Source: Chryseobacterium ginsenosidimutans (GTDB taxonomy: Bacteria > Bacteroidota > Bacteroidia > Flavobacteriales > Weeksellaceae). From it: 64,000 nt of DNA. The position numbers and the translations under genes were made by a program. The stretch lies in the NCBI RefSeq assembly GCF_030823405.1, contig NZ_JAUSXC010000001.1, positions 3,827,001-3,891,000 of the forward strand. The letters are read 5' to 3'. This document shows, in pieces, positions 18,757 through 26,753 of the stretch. The stretch's first letter is position 1. Each line of letters starts with the position of its first letter. The notes beneath the pieces were generated by a model, which worked only from the letters and a program-made list of their open reading frames with translations, was not told the origin of the DNA and did not search any database.

Positions 18757-19740
18757 CTATTTTTCGTAATATAGAAAAGTTTTTTTTTCGTCTCCAATTA
18801 TGTAGACTTTGTTATCATCTATTGCAACTGTACCTTTATCCGAAATCCAATCATAGTATTGATTTAATGAAGTTCCATCTTTAAATAAGATATTGTATTT
18901 GTAATTTAATTGGTAAATACCAAAACCACCACTTAAAATAACACCCCCAATATTTTCACATTCAAATTTGCTTTTTAAGATTAAGCTTGGTTTATCCAAT
19001 AGGGTATAATATTCCCAAATCTTATTATTTCTCAAACCGATCAGTTCCGGATCCTGTGAAAGAATCAGTTTATTATATGTAAATGGCAGTGTTAATTTAT
19101 TGTTTTCATCAATAATACCTATTTTACCATTTCTTTTGGCAATAACTAAATTTCGTTTGATATAATAAATAGAATCAAAAACGGGTTCTAAAACTGTTTT
19201 TTCATTTTTATAATTTTTGTCCAGCTTTTTTACTCCGTATTTTTTATTTCTTCCCTTAAATGAAATCAATTTTTCTCTTTCAAAATAAGGTTCTACACAG
19301 CCAGATCCCGGAACAATGTAATCACCTTTCACTAAATCGAAAACGTCAAAGGAAGAACAATTGCCTGTAGAACACAATGCAACAAAATTTTACCTCATTG
19401 GCGTGTGCCATAATTGAAATACCTTATATATTGGTTTGGTTAATAAATTACCATTCATATCAATTACTCCAAAATTATCATCCATTTTTATTATCGTTGA
19501 TTTTCTGCCAGCAAAAGGATAGGCAGTTTGAAAACCAACTTCCGATATTCTTTTATTTGTATTTATATTGATATAATAAAATTTATCACCAAAAAATTTT
19601 GGCATTATTGAATCTTTTTTATAGGATAAATCCTTTAATATTTCGATATCGAATGGGAATTTGTCGAACTCTATTTTATTTTGGGAAAATAAATTTGTAA
19701 AAGGACAAAGAAAAATTAAAAGTGTGATATAAATTTTCAT
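18757..19740 (-). pseudogene. WG-repeat protein interrupted by an in-frame stop
   Basis: One frame runs from the ATG at 19740 to the stop at 18757 (328 codons) with a single TAA at 19392-19390 in it. Before the stop: a signal peptide (LLIFLCPFTNLFSQ) and a WG-type repeat (DDNFGVIDMNGNLLTKPIYK). After it the frame continues NFVALCSTGNCSSFDVFDL and further repeats, including NGKIGIIDENNKLTLPF. The frame is otherwise uninterrupted, so the stop looks recent or is a sequence error. WG-repeat (KWG) proteins are secreted or periplasmic repeat proteins of unknown role. Confidence 0.8.
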
Positions 19741-20106
19741 TTCAATATTAAATAATAGTGTTTGCAGACAGTGCTTTGTCCAAATTTACGCCAACTCCTG
19801 CATTGGTACAGCTATTCTGTTTTCAGAAGATTCCCTGCATCATTTGTCATCTGTTTTTAATAAATTTTATATGATTAAATCTCTAAATAATCGCTTTTAC
19901 ACTGTTGCACTAAACAAATCTTTGGTTGATTTCTATTTAATACGGTAGAGATTTTTGCTCATCGAGCTCTAGTAAATATACTCAAATAATGGTTTGATAG
20001 AATTTTTTAACCCGCATTTTTTTTAGATAATAAGACTTTTCTATATGATTGGTGTGAAGCAAGGCTTAATAATAAAATTAATGAGAAAAATTTCTTTAAA
20101 AATAGG
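19741..20106. other. Gene-free stretch
   Basis: AT-rich DNA between the damaged WG-repeat gene and the damaged TetR gene. All frames contain frequent stops and I see no hairpin terminator, repeat or recognisable coding remnant. Confidence 0.5.
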
Positions 20107-20733
20107 CTAATAATAAGAAAGCACCTTACAGATACGCCCAATCGATAATCTGTTAAGGGTTTTATTTATCTCTTCCTGCACAAGCTGCTCATTAATATCG
20201 ATCCCGCTCATCGTTTCACCGCTCATCTTGGCGTATAACGTTAAATAATAGATACCGTCGATCAGGAGTTCTATAGCCCTGATGTTCTTGTTCTTTGTTT
20301 TAAAATGATCGTCCATAACCTTGGTAAACAATTGTTCACCCAGCCGCTCCCGTTCCCTGTTCAGCTCCCTAAGCTCTTTAAGGTTTTCGCTTAGCCCCCA
20401 GTTGATAATCCTGTGCATTTCCTCATTCCCCATAAGGGCATCAAACGATTGCTCTATAAGGGCATAGCATGTGTTTGCCAAAATCTTTCCTGCTGGCCTC
20501 AACAATATCATCAATACGATCAAGGTTGACACTCCAGTAATCCTTGCTGTTTAAGTTAATCCCTACAAGATTCTCCATTCCTATAAAGCACTTATAGATC
20601 AGCTTCCGGTTAACGTTAGCTTTTTCTGCCACCCGGGTTGCAGTTACACCGTAAAGCCATCTTTCTTTAAAATGTAACCACAGCAGAGTCTCATCCGTGT
20701 AGATATGCTCAAGTCTGTATACAAATAATTCAT
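20107..20733 (-). pseudogene. TetR family regulator with two frameshifts
   Basis: From an ATG at 20733 the first frame reads MNYLYTDLSI to KKDGFTV and hits a stop at about 20647. Shifting frame there gives TATRVAEKANVNRKLIYKCF, the TetR helix-turn-helix, which continues to about 20441. A second shift near 20490 joins DDIVEASRK to ILANTCYALIEQSFDALMGN and the ligand-binding helices up to the stop at 20107. The reconstructed protein is about 208 residues, normal for TetR. It is transcribed away from the core-like genes upstream; its former target is not evident. Confidence 0.85.
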
Positions 20734-20799
20734 AATATTAGTCTTACCTAAAGCAAAAGCCACCGTAAATATACAGTGGTTCTCAATTTATAGATAAAG

Positions 20800-21636
20800 T
20801 TATTTCAATTGATAAGAATTTCCGTCCCAGAGATACGTTTTTGAATCCCATTTTTTCTTTTCTCTGTCTTTATCATCCTTTTCCATTTCTTCCATTTTAA
20901 AAATGAAAGCATTCGGTATTCCGCCTTTATCATTGGGGAAAACAAACTCTTCGGTGTGATAATATACATCAGCATCTCCAACATTCATCAGTTGAGGCAG
21001 AGCAGTCAGTTTTTTGCCTTTAAAAAAAACATATTGGTCATAACTAGCAATTCCGCAAGCTTCGCCGGAAACCGTTGCTTTTAAAGCAAATTCTACATTC
21101 TGCAGTTTATGATTACTTTCGATAGTGAAAGTTCCATAACTCAAACTTTCACCCGAACCTGTTTCAAACGAAACCTCATCAATCAATGTTTTTCCTTCAA
21201 CCACTTTTATGCCTGCAATGTTCTGTTTATAGTTTTGATTAAATTGCTTATCTTTTTTGTCAACAGTTTTTGTTAATCCGAAAAGAAAATCATATCCGTT
21301 TTTATTTCTGTAACCAACAGCCAGATTTCCACCCCAAACGTAACCTTCAGAAGTTTTATCGCCTTTTTGATAAGAGATTTTGTACCAGTTTGCACTTCTT
21401 TCACCCAACATTAGAGTCGTTTCATCTTTCTTAACAATCAAAATAGGATGATTAGTTTGTAGAGAATCCAAGATTTGAGAATTTACGTTGGGTTCTTGTC
21501 TAATTCTCGACCAATCTGTGAATATTTTCTGCGTTTTATTTTCTTCAAAATTGAAAATCCCATTGGCGTAAACTTCTTCCTGTGCTGAAAAAGTCTGAAT
21601 GATTAATAAAAATAAAACAGTGAATAAAGATTTCAT
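20800..21636 (-). CDS. Secreted SH3-domain protein
   Basis: The protein has 278 residues with a signal peptide (LFTVLFLLIIQTFSAQ, cleavage about residue 19). Residues about 40-110 form a bacterial SH3-like domain (SRIRQEPNVNSQILDSL, then EGYVWGGNLA). The remainder is a beta-rich domain with a GEACG segment and a charged C-terminal tail (KDDKDREKKKWDSKTY). It probably acts in the periplasm or at the cell surface; its ligand is unknown. It starts 17 bp after the prmA stop, so the two are co-transcribed. Confidence 0.75.
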   Translation of the reverse strand: MKSLFTVLFLLIIQTFSAQEEVYANGIFNFEENKTQKIFTDWSRIRQEPNVNSQILDSLQTNHPILIVKKDETTLMLGERSANWYKISYQKGDKTSEGYVWGGNLAVGYRNKNGYDFLFGLTKTVDKKDKQFNQNYKQNIAGIKVVEGKTLIDEVSFETGSGESLSYGTFTIESNHKLQNVEFALKATVSGEACGIASYDQYVFFKGKKLTALPQLMNVGDADVYYHTEEFVFPNDKGGIPNAFIFKMEEMEKDDKDREKKKWDSKTYLWDGNSYQLK

Positions 21637-21653
21637 ATTAATATTTTGTGGTG

Positions 21654-22481
21654 TTACTTTTCAAGCAATAAACTTACCCATTCTTCGCGCTGAAGTTTCT
21701 TTTTTAATTCTAATCCGTTTTCTTTGCATACTTCCAAAATATCATCAACATCAAAGAAGCACAATCCCGAAAGCAGTAATTTTCCGCCATTATTCAACAC
21801 AGAAACATACGTTGGAATATCGGAAATTAAAATATTTCTATTGATATTTGCCAAAATAATATCATAATTTTCGTTTCCTAAATTTTCTGCTGTTCCCAGT
21901 TCGATATCTAATTCAACATTATTTCTCGCAGCGTTTTCTTTTGAGTTTTCTACAGACCATTCGTCGATATCGATTGCTTTGGTATCTCCTGCTCCTATTT
22001 GTTTTGCATAAATCGCCAAAACTGAGGTTCCGCAACCCATATCCAATACTTTTTTGCCATTGAAATCAATATCCATCATTTGCTGGATCATCAAATGTGT
22101 TGTCGGATGATGCCCTGTTCCGAAAGACATTTTCGGCTGTATGATAATTTCATGCATCCCTGGAACAGACTCGTGGAATTCTGCTCTGATTAATACTTTA
22201 TCATCAATATTTATCGGTTCAAAATTCTTTTCCCATTCTTCATTCCAATTGATATTCGGCATTTCGGTGAAAGTATATTCAATCTTTACATCTTCACTTT
22301 GGAAAAGTGGTAACGCTTTAAGCTCCTCTTCTTTAAATAAATCTTTCTGAATATATCCTAAAATACCTTCCAATTCTTCCGTGAAACTGTCAAAACCTAT
22401 CTCAATAAGCTCTGCCATTAGTATATCACTCCAAGGCTGAAGTGGAGAAATTTTGAAATCGAATTCTAAATAATTTTGCAT
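21654..22481 (-). CDS. prmA: Ribosomal protein L11 methyltransferase
   Basis: The protein has 275 residues. PrmA trimethylates ribosomal protein L11 with S-adenosylmethionine. The N-terminal substrate-recognition domain (about 1-100) is followed by PKMSFGTGHHPTTHLMIQ, the PrmA signature, then AdoMet motif I (KVLDMGCGTSVLAI) and ILANINRNIL (motif IV). The start at 22481 (MQNYLEF) is preferred because the -7 box (22497-22504) overlaps the upstream TTG alternative. First gene of a prmA-SH3 protein operon. Confidence 0.95.
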   Translation of the reverse strand: MQNYLEFDFKISPLQPWSDILMAELIEIGFDSFTEELEGILGYIQKDLFKEEELKALPLFQSEDVKIEYTFTEMPNINWNEEWEKNFEPINIDDKVLIRAEFHESVPGMHEIIIQPKMSFGTGHHPTTHLMIQQMMDIDFNGKKVLDMGCGTSVLAIYAKQIGAGDTKAIDIDEWSVENSKENAARNNVELDIELGTAENLGNENYDIILANINRNILISDIPTYVSVLNNGGKLLLSGLCFFDVDDILEVCKENGLELKKKLQREEWVSLLLEK

Positions 22482-22496
22482 GTGAATAATTTGTTG

Positions 22497-22504
22497 CAAA
22501 AATA
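22497..22504 (-). promoter_or_regulatory. prmA promoter -7 box
   Basis: On the minus strand TATTTTTG matches the Bacteroidetes -7 consensus TAnnTTTG, 15 bases upstream of the prmA ATG, giving a very short leader. Confidence 0.55.
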
Positions 22505-22649
22505 AAGAATTAACATTACAATTTTATCAGTAAGTATCAGAGATGACATTGAACGAACCCGAAACGTCTTTTTTTAACGTAAACAATACTATATTTTTCA
22601 TGCTGACTGAGGAAGAATATAAACTTACTTTTCTGAGCAGCTTTTGCAT

Positions 22650-22673
22650 AAAAAAAAGCGGACTAAAGCCGCT
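22650..22673 (-). terminator. Terminator after the SDR at 22701
   Basis: Minus-strand AGCGG pairs with CCGCT across a 7-nt loop and is followed by T8, a compact intrinsic terminator 27 bases past the stop. Confidence 0.8.
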
Positions 22674-22700
22674 CCTATTGATGTGAAAATTATTTATAAA

Positions 22701-23414
22701 TTATGGATTTGTAGAGAAAATTGAACCATTAGCAATCAAAGCTCTTCTGTTCATTTTCAAAATATCTCTTACCCATTCTGCGAAGTCTTCGGGCTGAAGA
22801 ACCGTTTCGGGGTTTCCGTCTGTTAGACCACCTTGGATAGACATATCAGAAGCAATTGTACTTGGTGTCAATGTGATTACGCGGATATTCTGTTTTCTCC
22901 ATTCCGCCATCATGGATTGCGATAGGGAGACAACTGCTGCCTTTGAAGCTGCATATGCCGACATATTCGGGCCTCCTTTCAAACCGGCTGTTGATGCTAC
23001 GTTTACGATATCTCCTTCACCTTTCTCTTTCATGAATGGATGAACTGCTTTTGAAGCATAATACACTCCGAAAAGATTGGTTTTAATCACCTGTTCCCAA
23101 GTTTCAGAAGGCATTTCTTCGATGGTTCCGAAGTCACCGATTCCTGCGTTATTGATCAGAATATCAATTCCGCCAAGTTGTTCTGCCAAAGATTCAATTC
23201 CTGATTTTACATGAATTTCATTATCCATGCTGAAAACTGCATACGTTGCATTTACACCAAGCTTTTTGATTTCCTCAACAGTCATTTTAAGGTTCTCTTC
23301 GTTCCTTCCGGTAATTCCGATATTTACACCTTCATGTGCCAAAGCCAAAGCAACTGCTTTACCAAGACCTCTTCCACCACCTGTGATGATGGCGTTTTTT
23401 CCGTTTATATTCAT
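22701..23414 (-). CDS. SDR family oxidoreductase (3-ketoacyl-ACP reductase-like)
   Basis: A 237-residue SDR with TGGGRGLG, ILINNAGIG, catalytic Ser in VNVASTAG and YAASK. ITGRN after strand 2 suggests NADPH. It resembles proteins annotated 3-ketoacyl-ACP reductase but is probably not the housekeeping FabG, as there are no fatty-acid genes here. C-terminus NRRALIANGSIFSTNP is slightly shorter than in the other SDRs of the window. Single-gene unit with its own terminator; unlike the SDRs at 8-17 kb it lies next to core-like genes. Confidence 0.9.
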   Translation of the reverse strand: MNINGKNAIITGGGRGLGKAVALALAHEGVNIGITGRNEENLKMTVEEIKKLGVNATYAVFSMDNEIHVKSGIESLAEQLGGIDILINNAGIGDFGTIEEMPSETWEQVIKTNLFGVYYASKAVHPFMKEKGEGDIVNVASTAGLKGGPNMSAYAASKAAVVSLSQSMMAEWRKQNIRVITLTPSTIASDMSIQGGLTDGNPETVLQPEDFAEWVRDILKMNRRALIANGSIFSTNP

Positions 23415-23514
23415 TTTAATAGAATTTTATTCGTTTAAGCAAATTTACGAAAGGGAATTTTGATTAAACACTAATGGTACAAATGTTTTTAATTTTCATA
23501 TTCAGCAAAGATAT

Positions 23515-23536
23515 GCTTCGACGGGTTCAGCATCAC
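23515..23536. repeat. Dispersed CTTCGAC-type repeat, partial copy
   Basis: GCTTCGACGGGTTCAGCATC resembles the core of the intergenic repeats at 46451 and 57399 (CTTCG-C-T-AGCATGAC). Partial and intergenic. Confidence 0.45.
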
Positions 23537-23603
23537 CATTGCGAATACTAACTTTTCATTTAAACATACTGTATTAGTGAGATTTGTGTTTAAAAATAAA
23601 ACA

Positions 23604-23629
23604 AAACCGACTCCAAATGAAGTCGGTTT
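23604..23629 (-). terminator. Terminator of the susCD-phosphoesterase operon
   Basis: AAACCGACT (23604-23612) pairs perfectly with AGTCGGTTT (23621-23629), with an 8-nt loop and a T-rich minus-strand tail, 27 bases after the phosphoesterase stop. Confidence 0.85.
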
Positions 23630-23655
23630 CTTGAAAGTATAGTAAAAAATGAAAA

Positions 23656-25233
23656 TTAAGGAATAAGAACCGGGTTTTGCACCTCGAATTCTTCTGATGT
23701 TGAGAACTGATTTCCATACATATCCACTGTTCTTACCTCAACTTTATGTTTTCCTAAAGAAAGTTTTTTCGGGAAAGCACCTGTCCATATGTGTTTTGAC
23801 ATTTCCGGATTTGAAGGTCTTCTTCCCGGAAAAAGGTTTTGTGTAACATCCCATTTAAAAACTGACATGGCAAAATTGGGATCTATTGTTTCGTCATATT
23901 CCATTGCTTCCCACTGATCGCCATCGATTTTGTATTCAACCTTGTCTTTTTTACTTCCCATAAAGAAATTAGCCAGGATTTTAGCAGAAGTTTTCCCCGG
24001 AATTGCTTTTGGAACGTATAATTTAATCTGATAATCTTCCGGTTTTCCGGCTGTTTTGTACTTAACTTTATACTGATTATCATTAAAAGTAATGAAAGAA
24101 TATCCTTTTGCCGTACCGTCTCTCATGGTTGAAGTCGGCAACCCTGCATCGTCTGTTGTTCCGGACCACCAGTCACCACACGTCGTTCCTGCATTATATT
24201 CGTGAAGATCTTTTGAACCGTTCCAGCCCGCTTGCTTTCCGTAGAAAATCTGCTGCTGAATATGGGTGTGAGCTGATAAAATCAAAGCATTCTGAAAAGG
24301 TGTCAGATAATCGAATAATTTTTGACGGTCTGCATTTCTGAAATTATCTTCGTTTTTATGCTCCAACGGAATGTGAAAAGAAACGACAACCAATTTGTTT
24401 TTATCAACCAATTTAAGATCATTTTCAACGAATTTCAACTGGTCTTCGCGGAAACCACCCCAATATCCTTTCCCATCTCTTGGATCAGGATACAAAATGT
24501 CATCTAAAATAATGAAGTGTACATTTCCATAGTTGAAAGAATAATTTGCGGGCCCGAAATTGGATTCAAATGTTTCGTCTGAGAACAGATCTTCCTTCGC
24601 ATCGTAGTTCATATCGTGATTCCCCATTACGTTGTACCAAGGCAGACCAACTTCTTTCATTACATCTGCGTAAGGTTTTTGCAGACTTAAATTATCTCCG
24701 ACCAAATCACCCAGACTGATTCCCAAAACTGCATTTTTCTTGGTATTTTTAACTTCATTTACAATTGCTCTTTTAAAATAATCCAATTCCTTTTCTGTGT
24801 ACGGTTGTGGATCTCCAAAAACCAAAATATCAAAGTTTTTGCTTTCGTTTTGTTTGTTTAAGGCAAAATTCAGCTCTTTTGGAAGCTCTCCCGTCGGTGC
24901 AGATCCTTTATATTTAAAATCTGAAGGCGAACCTTTTGGCTTATATTGATAATAATATTGAGGAAGATTATTTCCGTTAACCGGCGTCATGTATCCTGAA
25001 GGTTTGATTACAAAAACCGTCTGATTTTCCTGAACAGGAAGGCTGTATCTACCGTTTTTATCTGTTAACACAACCTGAACTCCATTAGAAACCGCTACTC
25101 CTTCAATTCCTTTTTCTTTATTTTCTTTTTTAAGATTTTTATTACTGTCTTCAAACACATATCCTGAAACAGAAGTTTGAGAGAATGCCATTGCAGACAT
25201 TAATAGACAAGGCATTAAGAATTTTATATTCAT
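23656..25233 (-). CDS. Secreted calcineurin-like phosphoesterase
   Basis: The protein has 525 residues: signal peptide (1-19, ending AMAFSQ); an N-terminal carboxypeptidase-regulatory-like beta domain (about 21-85; VSGYVFEDSNKN, TDKNGRYSLPV); a metallophosphoesterase core (about 130-350); and a C-terminal beta domain, as in the MetallophosN/MetallophosC architecture. Metal-site motifs are D141-P-Q143 (Gln in place of the usual His of DxH), GDLVGD (175-180), GNHD (204-207), H287 and AHTH (321-324). It likely cleaves phosphate mono- or diesters in the periplasm or on the cell surface. Third gene of the operon after susC and susD, with 52 bp from susD, so it probably acts on what that pair captures. 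Confidence 0.92.
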   Translation of the reverse strand: MNIKFLMPCLLMSAMAFSQTSVSGYVFEDSNKNLKKENKEKGIEGVAVSNGVQVVLTDKNGRYSLPVQENQTVFVIKPSGYMTPVNGNNLPQYYYQYKPKGSPSDFKYKGSAPTGELPKELNFALNKQNESKNFDILVFGDPQPYTEKELDYFKRAIVNEVKNTKKNAVLGISLGDLVGDNLSLQKPYADVMKEVGLPWYNVMGNHDMNYDAKEDLFSDETFESNFGPANYSFNYGNVHFIILDDILYPDPRDGKGYWGGFREDQLKFVENDLKLVDKNKLVVVSFHIPLEHKNEDNFRNADRQKLFDYLTPFQNALILSAHTHIQQQIFYGKQAGWNGSKDLHEYNAGTTCGDWWSGTTDDAGLPTSTMRDGTAKGYSFITFNDNQYKVKYKTAGKPEDYQIKLYVPKAIPGKTSAKILANFFMGSKKDKVEYKIDGDQWEAMEYDETIDPNFAMSVFKWDVTQNLFPGRRPSNPEMSKHIWTGAFPKKLSLGKHKVEVRTVDMYGNQFSTSEEFEVQNPVLIP

Positions 25234-25285
25234 TTTATTTTTGATTTTTTAATTTTTTGATTTAAATATGTCACAGTTATGGTTT

Positions 25286-26743
25286 TTATGGTTTATTCCA
25301 CCAAACTTTTACATTGATATCATCACCTCCCATTTGCTGAACAGCAGCCTGGTAATTTGCCGTATTCAAAACTCTCGGGTTAGGAGGATACATTAATCTT
25401 GAAGGCATATTTCCGTTATTTAGGAGACCTCCGTTATTTGGCAGAACCGGGAAGCCTGTTCTTCTTTTTTCAAACCACTGTTGCTGATCTACGAAAAATA
25501 AAGAAACATATTTTTGAAGCATAATCCTCTCTAAACTTCCGTTGTAAGCGATATTTTGATTTGTAAAATAATTGGCCGGCATTGTAGAACCCCATTGCTC
25601 AATTGTTGCCTTTACTCCGTTTTCGTAGAAAGTTTGCGCATTTCCAGGGATAATTCCTTTATAAGCCAATTCTGCAAGGATAAACTGCAATTCAGCATAC
25701 GGATAAACCAGAATATTTAAAGGAGCTTTTGCCAGGTTTTGGTTCATATTTGAAGGCTGATAAGTAAAAACCGTTCCATATGCATAACCTGTCGGAGCGC
25801 CTTTATAGCCAATATTCGGCTGAGGAGGCGCAAGATCTTTTGCCTGACTAAAAAACATTGCCATACGAGGATCATTGTTTGACTTTAAAGTTTCAACAAA
25901 AAACGCTGAAGCTGCCCTGCTTGTTGTAAAATCCTGAGGTCTTGCAATTGGAGGCAAAAGTGGAGCAACTCCGGTTACGTTTACTTTTGCAGTTTCTGCA
26001 TTACTTTGGAAAATAGGGTATTTCGCAGGATCATTAATTATTTCTAAGATTCTCTCATTAACATTAACCTCTCCGTTTTTGCTTAAAATCCTCGTTAAAA
26101 GTCTTAATGAGAGAGAATTACAGAACTTTTTCCAGTTAACGATGCCATTTGCATCACTTTCTGCTTTGTAGAAAAGGTCAGATCCCGTTAATAATTTGGT
26201 TGTTACAAAAAGAGAGTTTGCTGCTTTTAAATCGTCTAATAATTTCACATAAATATCTTTCTGCTTATCGAATTTTGGTTTAGAAACAGTTTCGTCCAGC
26301 CTTGAGGCTTCACTAAATGGCACATCACCGTAAGTATCGGTAAGATTAGAATAAACCCAAGCATTAAGAACCATTGCAATCGCCTGATAATTAACATCAT
26401 TATCCCTTATTGCAGCTTTTTTCATGTCATTAATCTGCATCAGCCATTTATAGCTGTTGTTCCAAAAACCGGCACCTGTATTTTCTGTAATATAGTAACG
26501 GCTCAAAGAGTTTCCTTCATTTGGAAAATCAAGAGAAACCTGCATGATATCAAAAGTAAAATCATTGGCTCTCATGTAATTAACTGCAGACATATTATAT
26601 TGGATCGGAACCAGTAATTTTGAAGCTACAGGCTCACTGATTCTGCTTTCGTCAACATTTACCTCATCTAAATTTCTGTCACAAGAAACTGAAAACAAAC
26701 TAATCCCTGTAATTAGTATTATATTTAAAAGTAATTTTTTCAT
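25286..26743 (-). CDS. susD: SusD/RagB-family outer-membrane lipoprotein
   Basis: The protein has 485 residues from MKKLLLNIILITG; an in-frame ATG 8 codons upstream is less likely. It has a lipoprotein signal with lipobox FSVSC (Cys about 21). It belongs to the SusD-like_2/RagB group: helical TPR-like scaffold, with NLTDTYGDVPFSEA, LNILVYPYAELQFILAE and a C-terminal region ending RVLNTANYQAAV. It caps the SusC channel outside the cell and captures substrate. It starts 10 bp after the susC stop. Its companion enzyme is a phosphoesterase rather than a glycosidase, pointing to a phosphate-containing substrate (inference). Confidence 0.95.
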   Translation of the reverse strand: MKKLLLNIILITGISLFSVSCDRNLDEVNVDESRISEPVASKLLVPIQYNMSAVNYMRANDFTFDIMQVSLDFPNEGNSLSRYYITENTGAGFWNNSYKWLMQINDMKKAAIRDNDVNYQAIAMVLNAWVYSNLTDTYGDVPFSEASRLDETVSKPKFDKQKDIYVKLLDDLKAANSLFVTTKLLTGSDLFYKAESDANGIVNWKKFCNSLSLRLLTRILSKNGEVNVNERILEIINDPAKYPIFQSNAETAKVNVTGVAPLLPPIARPQDFTTSRAASAFFVETLKSNNDPRMAMFFSQAKDLAPPQPNIGYKGAPTGYAYGTVFTYQPSNMNQNLAKAPLNILVYPYAELQFILAELAYKGIIPGNAQTFYENGVKATIEQWGSTMPANYFTNQNIAYNGSLERIMLQKYVSLFFVDQQQWFEKRRTGFPVLPNNGGLLNNGNMPSRLMYPPNPRVLNTANYQAAVQQMGGDDINVKVWWNKP

Positions 26744-26753
26744 GATTTTAAAT

